From Aspergillus flavus (Eukaryota > Ascomycota > Eurotiomycetes > Eurotiales > Aspergillaceae): DNA of 64,000 nt. Made by a program: the position numbers and the translations under genes. The DNA lies in NCBI RefSeq assembly GCF_009017415.1, contig NC_092410.1, positions 2,294,001 to 2,358,000 of the forward strand, given 5' to 3'. The notes beneath the pieces were generated by a model. The model worked only from the letters and a program-made list of their open reading frames with translations, ran no database searches and was not told the DNA's origin. This document shows positions 57,886 to 64,000 of the stretch, one piece after another (position 1 is the first letter of the stretch; each line of letters opens with the position of its first letter).

Positions 57886-59270
57886 GATGCTTTTAGGGTT
57901 CCCTAGATGGTGAAATCAATTGAGATGCCAAACATGCCCCTAGAGATAAGGGAGCGGGCACGCTAGTGATGAGAAAGGGATAGATCGGTGATAAGAATCG
58001 AGCTACTTGGATTGCGTTGGTTGAATGTGAGAGGGATAACTGTAGGACGGAGGTGGAAGGAAGTGATGATGATGGAATAGATGTTGGAAAGGTGATGTAA
58101 AGTAAGGTAGATGAAGTAAGAGAAGAAGAGGAGAGGAATCGATGGGTTAAAGGGCGACGCCTTGACGGGGGTAGGTGGTCATCTGCTTTGCTGCATTCGG
58201 CTGGGGGGGGGGGGCGGTGAAGCCTACTTCGTACCAGGCTTCCGGGGCATCCCCGTTGGTGGTTGGCTGATGGCTGCTGCGAAGTTAATGATACTTCTTC
58301 CATTAGTACTACGGAGTATGTATGTAATATAACAACTACGTCACATACCCTACAGAACATACATACAGTGAAGGTACGGTATATACATGTATATCTTCCT
58401 TACACAGACCTTAGTGATCATCGGTTGGCTTGTTGCCAATAGGATGGTGGGCCTTTAACGGCGCCCCATTAAGACTACGTAGTTATTCTTATTCTGCTAC
58501 TGCCTGCTAGTACCGACCTTTGGCCTCCTCGTCAACTGGTTTCTTCCTTTTGCATCCATGCTCAGAATTGTACAATTATCAGTAGCACTGGCCTATATTG
58601 GATAGAGATTTTGATGGATCGACATGCGAAGTTGCGTCAAACTACAGAAAGCCTTGATAGCACACATCACTCCAAAATCCATCCCTGCACGGATGTACGA
58701 CTGAAGTTTCTGTCCGGGCTCGTTGCGGAATAAACGGCTAACTACCGGCTAAAAAAACTAAAAATCGTTGTCGTATCATCCCTCAGATGAAAATGATGGT
58801 ATCCATATAAAACGTGAGACATCTTCCGACATAGATCCATTGACATCAGACAATGGTGAAAAACAAACGCTAACAATATGCATGGAATCCTAATCTAACC
58901 ACGATTAAGACAGAATGGATGGGAGGAGCATGACCGATAAGACCGTATCCGAAAAATAGAAAAGGAAAGAAAACCCCAGCAGAAAACACATCCTTCAAGG
59001 CTGCTAAGAAAATGAACGGTAATCATAGATTTTAACGGTAAACATTTAGCATCGCCACAAAGTAGGGATAGGGATAAAAAAAAAAGGAGGGAAAAGAAGG
59101 AAAAGGTGAAAAGTCCAAACAAAACTGAACACGGAATGATACGAACGAAGAGGAGAATGATATTTTGGGTTGACTTGAGAAGAATATGGATAGAGAAGAC
59201 TGTAAAAGAAGGAACAAAAGATAAAAAAGAAGAAAAAAGTTCCGCACAATGTGTATGAACATCGCGCGTT
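57886..59270. other. 1.4-kb intergenic region
   Basis: Between the NBR1 start and the Barentsz-like stop. Purine-rich leader on the NBR1 side, a G-run near 58202-58214, and a TACGGAGTA word at 58310-58318. The right third is A-rich and likely the 3' UTR of the Barentsz-like gene. Frames of 155 and 257 codons here are compositional artefacts. Confidence 0.5.
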
Positions 59271-61406
59271 CTACTGCGCAGGGTAATAGACGCCGGCTTG
59301 AGGGTACGGATAATAATAGAATGGAACTGGAGGCGCGCCCATATCCATAACTGTACTAATCCCAGGTGCAGCAGGCATTGCGTATGAGGAATTAGGAGGC
59401 ATTTGCGTGGTATCGTAGAAATATACTGTTCCACCAGCTTCATGTGCGACAGTGCCTGACAGTGACGGTTGTTCTGTCGAGCCATGGGAAACGGGAACCA
59501 TGTATGGGGGTTGTTGTCCAGGAGGCAAAGGCGGTACGGACGGCCCAGGTCCCACAGCGGAGTTATATGGTGGGAACTCCGTCCCCGAGCCAGGATAGTA
59601 GATAGCGCCAGGGGGATAGGACGCAGGCCAGAACGCCTGTTGATATGCAGGCATATGAGACGGAGCATGAAACGTACGATCCTGTACGTGAGAAGATGGC
59701 GTTAGGGATCTGTGAGCGGAAGGAGGAGGGTGGCCCGAGGCATCAGGACCATAACCGGAACCATTTGCAGACACTGGAACCTGATGATGGAATGGTTGTT
59801 CCTGCTGTGGTTGGGGAGGATTAAAAGGAAATCTCGCCGGCGTTTCAATATCGGCGAGGGAAACTGCCTTCTGAGGACGAGGTTGATGCATGGGTATCGG
59901 AGCCGGACGGCTCTCACGAAAGACGGGGTTTGGTGGTTGAGGATGAGGAAGAGGTTGCGGTACAGTGGTCGGAGCGGCTACTGGGCCAGCAGTTGTCTGC
60001 GGGATCGCTCCAACGCTTCCAGGTGGCCTACCAGGCGGGGGAAGGCGAACTACTGGCTTGCCATTCTCTGTTGTCACCATAGTATGCCTCGAGAGAACCG
60101 AACCCGCCGGCGAGTGGTATCCCTCTTGAGATGGTGCCTTCCCGAATGATGATCTTCGACTCACGGTGATACTTGATGTGTAGGTAGAGTTTGCATAGAG
60201 GCTAGGACGCCGCCCTCCGTAGAATCCGCCACGACCACGACCTCGGAATGTCTGTTGGTTGGGTCGCAAAGCCCGTGGAATAAATATGAAAGATCTCTCT
60301 GTCGCGGGTAGGATATACCTTGGAGGTTGGCCTGGAAGTGAGATTCGAACGGGCTTGTCTCGACGTAGTGGGGGCCGATGCTGAGGTAAACGTGTGTGCT
60401 GCTTCTTTGAAACAGAAGGATAAGGGACCGGATGCTCCATGCCCGGCAGGGATACAACGACAGGCACATTTCCAATTAATGTAGTGCTTGAAAAAGACCT
60501 GTTGGGGGGTGACGATCTAGGGGCCGTGGGAACAGGTTTTGGAGGGATGATAGATGTTAGCGCCGATGTGGTAGAGGGCTTCGAGACGGACGGCTCATCT
60601 CCAGCAACTGTATCGTGAAGATCATGTGTCCATAGTCCCTCGCTGGCAACTGGTTTGACAGACGTTCTGGAAACAGTCAGAGATACACTACCCTTCAAGC
60701 GCTGATGTGTCGCCATCAAGTGAATAAGTGTGCGATAGAAGGGACCATACCTGCGAACATTACCATCCACGATGAGACCATACGGCCTTGATTTCGACTT
60801 GTTAAACGGCTTGTGGCCGTTTGTCACCGTTTCCGTGGTGCGTTTGTCATGTAGAAAGAAGCTACCCCGAGTAGGGACAACCACTGGACTTTCGTCCTTT
60901 TCTCTAATGTGTCTTTCTTGTTCACGGCGCTTTCTGTCCAAAAATGTGTCTCGCTTTGGTTCTGTAGGAGGGGCAGACGGTGTCCTTTCGGTCTGATGGC
61001 TAGATTCCCCCTTCAAATCGTCAAAGTGTACCTCCATCACCTCGCTCGATTCGTCCAATATTCTCAGTCCATTCATCATCGCCTCCGTATCTGACACAGC
61101 GGTCGTCATGGGATGCTTCCTAGGCGAGACAGAATGGCGTGGTGCCAGCTCTTGGTTTATTTCGGGCACACGACCATTAATTTGACGACGGCCGTTGGCA
61201 GCCACCTGCGGGGACGTAGACATCCCATCGTCATCGCTGTCATCACTGCCTTCACCATCGGCATCATCGTCATCAGGGTTGCTGATACCAGACCCATCAC
61301 TCAAGGAATCATCCTCCAGTTCTCCATCTATAGAGCCTTCATCCTCTCCTTCCTCATCTCTCCTCTTTCGCCGGCTAGCACCGATATTACGACGACGGGG
61401 AGCCAT
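59271..61406 (-). CDS. Barentsz/CASC3-like (Btz domain) exon-junction-complex protein
   Basis: Predicted eIF4AIII-binding subunit of the exon junction complex, acting in mRNA quality control or localisation. Start ATG 61406 (MAPRRRNIGASRRKRRD). A probable intron, 60750-60667 (84 nt, GTATGG...CTGAC...CCAG), gives 683 residues; unspliced it is 711. An acidic N-terminus (Asp/Glu/Ser-rich, about 20-70) precedes the Btz core at about 155-190, where PTRGSFFLHDKR matches the eIF4AIII-contact motif of CASC3. WTHDLHDTV follows shortly after the intron and completes the SELOR-like region. The remainder is disordered and Pro/Gly/Tyr/Gln-rich with an RGRGRGG box, compatible with RNA binding. No other domain is visible. 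Confidence 0.82.
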   Translation of the reverse strand: MAPRRRNIGASRRKRRDEEGEDEGSIDGELEDDSLSDGSGISNPDDDDADGEGSDDSDDDGMSTSPQVAANGRRQINGRVPEINQELAPRHSVSPRKHPMTTAVSDTEAMMNGLRILDESSEVMEVHFDDLKGESSHQTERTPSAPPTEPKRDTFLDRKRREQERHIREKDESPVVVPTRGSFFLHDKRTTETVTNGHKPFNKSKSRPYGLIVDGNVRRYGPFYRTLIHLMATHQRLKGSVSLTVSRTSVKPVASEGLWTHDLHDTVAGDEPSVSKPSTTSALTSIIPPKPVPTAPRSSPPNRSFSSTTLIGNVPVVVSLPGMEHPVPYPSVSKKQHTRLPQHRPPLRRDKPVRISLPGQPPRYILPATERSFIFIPRALRPNQQTFRGRGRGGFYGGRRPSLYANSTYTSSITVSRRSSFGKAPSQEGYHSPAGSVLSRHTMVTTENGKPVVRLPPPGRPPGSVGAIPQTTAGPVAAPTTVPQPLPHPQPPNPVFRESRPAPIPMHQPRPQKAVSLADIETPARFPFNPPQPQQEQPFHHQVPVSANGSGYGPDASGHPPPSAHRSLTPSSHVQDRTFHAPSHMPAYQQAFWPASYPPGAIYYPGSGTEFPPYNSAVGPGPSVPPLPPGQQPPYMVPVSHGSTEQPSLSGTVAHEAGGTVYFYDTTQMPPNSSYAMPAAPGISTVMDMGAPPVPFYYYPYPQAGVYYPAQ

Positions 61407-62465
61407 CCAAGCGGGGAAGAATAGGACAGAAGAAAATCTCAGTGCTATCAGATGGTCGTATCCGATGGTTGTTTGCGTTATAAAATGCTGGAGGCAGGTC
61501 GAGGAACGGTCGCAGCTACCTGAGATAGATTGCGGCGAGACCAGCGGCGTTGCAAGGAGAGGTGGGCCAGACTGCGCACTACAATAACCGAAGGGAAGCA
61601 AGTTTGATGCTTCTTCACAGGTTAGAACAGGAAAGGCGTGATGGACAGTATTAAGCAGAAGTATATGCACCTCAGAAACGAGGGCACGAGGTGTGGAAAA
61701 AGGGCGGATAGTCTAAAAGGCGCAACAGCTTTGGTGGTTTTTGAGCATGAGCCTTGAGCCATGACATCTCCGGTCGATGTCAAACCTTCTCAATCCGGTT
61801 AGCGTTCCCCAAACCACATCAGCGATTCTAGAACTAAGAGGGATCTACGAGACATTAGAAGGAGGTAGTAGAGAAATCCAATGTATGCTAATTTTGAAGG
61901 ACTCCCACGCTACTATCGAGTAATTATGACAATATACACCACTAACAGCTACCTAAGCCGTTGGACCAACAGCAAAAGGGAAAAAGAGGGGGGAAAAGAA
62001 AAAGAAAGAAAAGAAAGGCAGAAGTTTCTACGAGGGTCTGTTGAATTACCCACCCGCACAGCCATTATCGACGCTGTTGTGGCTGGTTATGTTTACATTT
62101 TAGTAAGCTGCTCGTAGATGGATTAGAAAGAAGGTCCAATTTATATGGTATAGACACTCATCATGTCAACTATTTATTTTAGATACGTATTGGTGCTCTT
62201 TGGGTATCAATAATCTGGAACACTATTCGCCAGCTGGTTCAACAAGTGCCCGCATTGGAGCAAATTGTTCATCATTACCATGCAGAATGTCAAGTCTTCC
62301 CGAACGGCGGCAGATCCATCGGGATGAGCTGAAATTATGGATAACTCTCTTGCCTGTAGTTCGTTTCTCACCTCGAGGAGCTCATGGGCACCAACAACAT
62401 CTTCATTCGTTACTAGCCACGAACTACTCTCTTATCTCCTTCAAAGAAAAAAAACCCAGGCTATT
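61407..62465. other. intergenic region between Barentsz-like and nop13 genes
   Basis: 1.06 kb between tandem minus-strand genes. The Barentsz-like frame stays open upstream of its ATG to 61670 but this part has no family similarity and is treated as leader. A-rich purine stretch at 61974-62021. No gene was called. Confidence 0.5.
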
Positions 62466-63590
62466 TCAATCGAACGTAGTCTTCTTTCCCTGAGACTCAA
62501 CAATGGCACCACTAAGCTTTTGCACGGTTTCCTGGTCGTATCTTGAGTAATCCGTCCTTCCCTGCCTAGTCTTTGCAGATCGTGATCTTTGAGGTTGTCT
62601 TCCGGTTGTATCCTGATCGTCGAACGGTTCTGTCCCACGAACATCTGTAGTTTGTGTTTTCTTGCCTTCGCCATCCTTCCCGAAGCGCTTTTTGTACCGT
62701 GTTGTTGCATCTTCAGCAAACTCCATTCGCATACGCCGACCCATAATTTGGTTTACCCATACCCTTCTTTGTTTCAGCTTCTTAGGCTGCTTGTAATTTT
62801 CGGAGTCAGACCCGGGTACTTCTTCATCTTCCTCATCTTCGTTAACCATAACAAAGCCTTTCACCGCTGCCTCTGCGGCTGTGAGGTCTTCGAATGTCAC
62901 CCAGGCATAACCTTTACATTTCCCGGAGTCTTGAAATGTTGCTACTTGTACATGTGCAACCGGCCCACATTTTCCAAAATGTTCCTCGATGATCTCTTTC
63001 GTGGCATCAAAGCCAAGGTTGCCGACGAATATACGCTTGGAAGGAGGGTTACCAGAGGCCGCCCCAGCAACGCCAGTCTTCTGATTTTCCTGTTGCGACT
63101 TTTCTGGTCTACCAGCAAAGCTCTTTGCATCCTTTATAAGCACACGGCGCCCAGATAGGAGTTGTTCACTCAGTCCCAATGCCTCAGTCGTGGCCTTCTG
63201 GTTGGAGAAATCAACATATGCAAATCCTTTATTTTGAGCTTTCCCATTCTTTTCCGATGACTTGGGTAAATGTATTCGAGTGATCGTAGTATCCGTGAAG
63301 GAACAGTTGCTTGTAAAGAATTTGCGCAGGTCATCTTTAGTAATGGAAAACGCTAGGTTTCCAATCCAAATGCCATAGTCTGAGCGTTTCTTGGAATTTT
63401 CTTCGTGGTCTGCGGCGACTTCTGTCTGCTGTTCGCTAGTAGTAGGCTCTGGTGGAGCCTCGGCAGCTTTCTTCTTTGCTTTACGCAGAGCTTTTTTTGA
63501 TGCAGGTTCAGGAGCTGAGACGTCGATCTCGATCTCGGATACCTCTGGTAATTTTCGCTTTTTGTGGTTTGCTTCACCAATTGCAGACAT
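62466..63590 (-). CDS. nop13: nucleolar RNA-binding protein Nop13-like, two RRMs
   Basis: RNA-binding protein related to yeast Nop13, found in nucleoli and pre-ribosomes. Single exon from ATG 63590 (MSAIGEANHKKRK), 374 residues; the open frame upstream starts only at a non-ATG codon. A Lys/Ala/Glu-rich N-terminus with a nuclear-localisation-like KKALRKAKKK precedes RRM1 (about 72-155, RNP2 IWIGNLAF, RNP1 NKGFAYVDF). RRM2 is at about 186-265 (RNP2 IFVGNLGF, RNP1 CKGYAWVTF). An acidic NEDEEDEEV segment lies inside or just after RRM2, and the tail is basic (KKRFGKDGEGKK). Both RNP signatures are intact. Confidence 0.9.
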   Translation of the reverse strand: MSAIGEANHKKRKLPEVSEIEIDVSAPEPASKKALRKAKKKAAEAPPEPTTSEQQTEVAADHEENSKKRSDYGIWIGNLAFSITKDDLRKFFTSNCSFTDTTITRIHLPKSSEKNGKAQNKGFAYVDFSNQKATTEALGLSEQLLSGRRVLIKDAKSFAGRPEKSQQENQKTGVAGAASGNPPSKRIFVGNLGFDATKEIIEEHFGKCGPVAHVQVATFQDSGKCKGYAWVTFEDLTAAEAAVKGFVMVNEDEEDEEVPGSDSENYKQPKKLKQRRVWVNQIMGRRMRMEFAEDATTRYKKRFGKDGEGKKTQTTDVRGTEPFDDQDTTGRQPQRSRSAKTRQGRTDYSRYDQETVQKLSGAIVESQGKKTTFD

Positions 63591-64000
63591 TTTGTTTGCC
63601 AAATCCACGTGGCAAAAGGGGGGGGAAGATAAAAGGAAAAAAAGAAAGAAGAGAAAGAGGACGATGATCAGTAGTAATGTAACAAGCACTCGGTCAGATT
63701 GTGGCACGATCTACTAGTACCGCTCATTGTCGAGGGAAACTAAATTTCTATTTTTTTTTCTTTTTCCTTTCCCTCTTTTGACGGGCAGAAACATTCCGCC
63801 CGGATCACCCTTCAATCATTTGGCATTTGGTCCCATAAGGGCCTCTTGGCAACCCTGCCAGATCCCATAACCGCTTAACGCGCGATCAAAGTTATTACTA
63901 GGATTCATCAACTTACTCAACACCATTACATTATTATATTCGCGTGCTCGTGATAGTCACTACCTCTTTCAGTCAGAGTCAACACTATTTCTTCTATTAC
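63591..64000. promoter_or_regulatory. nop13 upstream region at right window edge
   Basis: 410 bases upstream of nop13. Purine-rich (plus strand) leader 63617-63660 and a T-rich run at 63750-63770. A further gene may begin beyond the edge but none is visible. Confidence 0.4.

Noticed and set aside
57893..58360. 155-codon minus-strand frame upstream of the NBR1 gene
   Set aside because: Ser/Pro/Leu low-complexity from a purine-rich leader; no homology pattern.
58895..59668. 257-codon minus-strand frame
   Set aside because: Overlaps the Barentsz-like coding region in another frame and then runs through A/T-rich intergenic DNA; Phe/Leu/Ser-rich artefact.
1..64000. tRNA, rRNA, CRISPR array, transposase or integrated virus
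   Set aside because: I looked for TTCGA-type tRNA arms, repeat-spacer patterns, terminal repeats and polymerase/transposase motifs by eye and found none; a covariance or profile search could still find something I missed.

Overview
This window is nuclear DNA of a filamentous ascomycete, almost certainly an Aspergillus or close Eurotiales relative. The evidence is short introns (about 50-110 nt) with GT...AG ends and CTAAC/CTGAC-type branch sites, long pyrimidine-rich leaders, and fungal-specific gene families. These include a Tps2/OrlA-type trehalose-phosphatase, the spindle-pole/septum MTOC protein ApsB, the blue-light GATA factor LreA (white collar 1) and a four-ZZ NBR1. From memory, the order phospholipase D - nucleotidyltransferase - orlA ... 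C6 factor - Ras-like - lreA matches a block on Aspergillus fumigatus chromosome 3; I could not check this here. Gene density is about one gene per 3.2 kb (20 protein genes). I saw no transposon, tRNA, rRNA, CRISPR or secondary-metabolite cluster.

Layout. 1-20 kb: a serine hydrolase cut by the left edge (-), phospholipase D pldA (+), a mitochondrial-type nucleotidyltransferase (-), orlA (+), an MCT-like MFS transporter (+), a PP28-family phosphoprotein (+) and an UNC-50/Gmh1 Golgi protein (-). 20-34 kb: a Sec7-PH ARF exchange factor (+), apsB (+) and quinolinate phosphoribosyltransferase bna6 (-). 34-47 kb: a sparser stretch with aldose 1-epimerase (-), a Zn2Cys6 regulator (-) and a divergent Ras-like GTPase (-). 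47-64 kb: lreA (+), a short LETM1-like mitochondrial protein (-), an isochorismatase-fold hydrolase (+), a paraoxonase-like protein (-), an NBR1-type autophagy receptor (-), a Barentsz/CASC3-like EJC protein (-) and nucleolar Nop13 (-).

Most genes are housekeeping or regulatory and do not form one pathway. Loose themes are membrane traffic and lipid signalling (PldA, Sec7-PH, UNC-50), stress and nutrient regulation (OrlA, LreA, Ras-like) and RNA biology (nucleotidyltransferase, Barentsz, Nop13). Exon models were built by hand from splice signals, reading phase and recalled family motifs. Several start codons were moved to the first in-frame ATG because the longest open frame begins at a non-ATG codon.

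I found no clearly new biological system. The observations most worth checking are a probable 4-nt microexon in the UNC-50 gene, stop-free introns with lengths divisible by three in the Ras-like and Barentsz genes, a probable frameshift at the end of the Sec7-PH gene, a recurrent near-palindromic intergenic motif (TACGGAGTAC), upstream ORFs before orlA and lreA, and a perfect hairpin built from CCCCT/AGGGG boxes upstream of the transporter.
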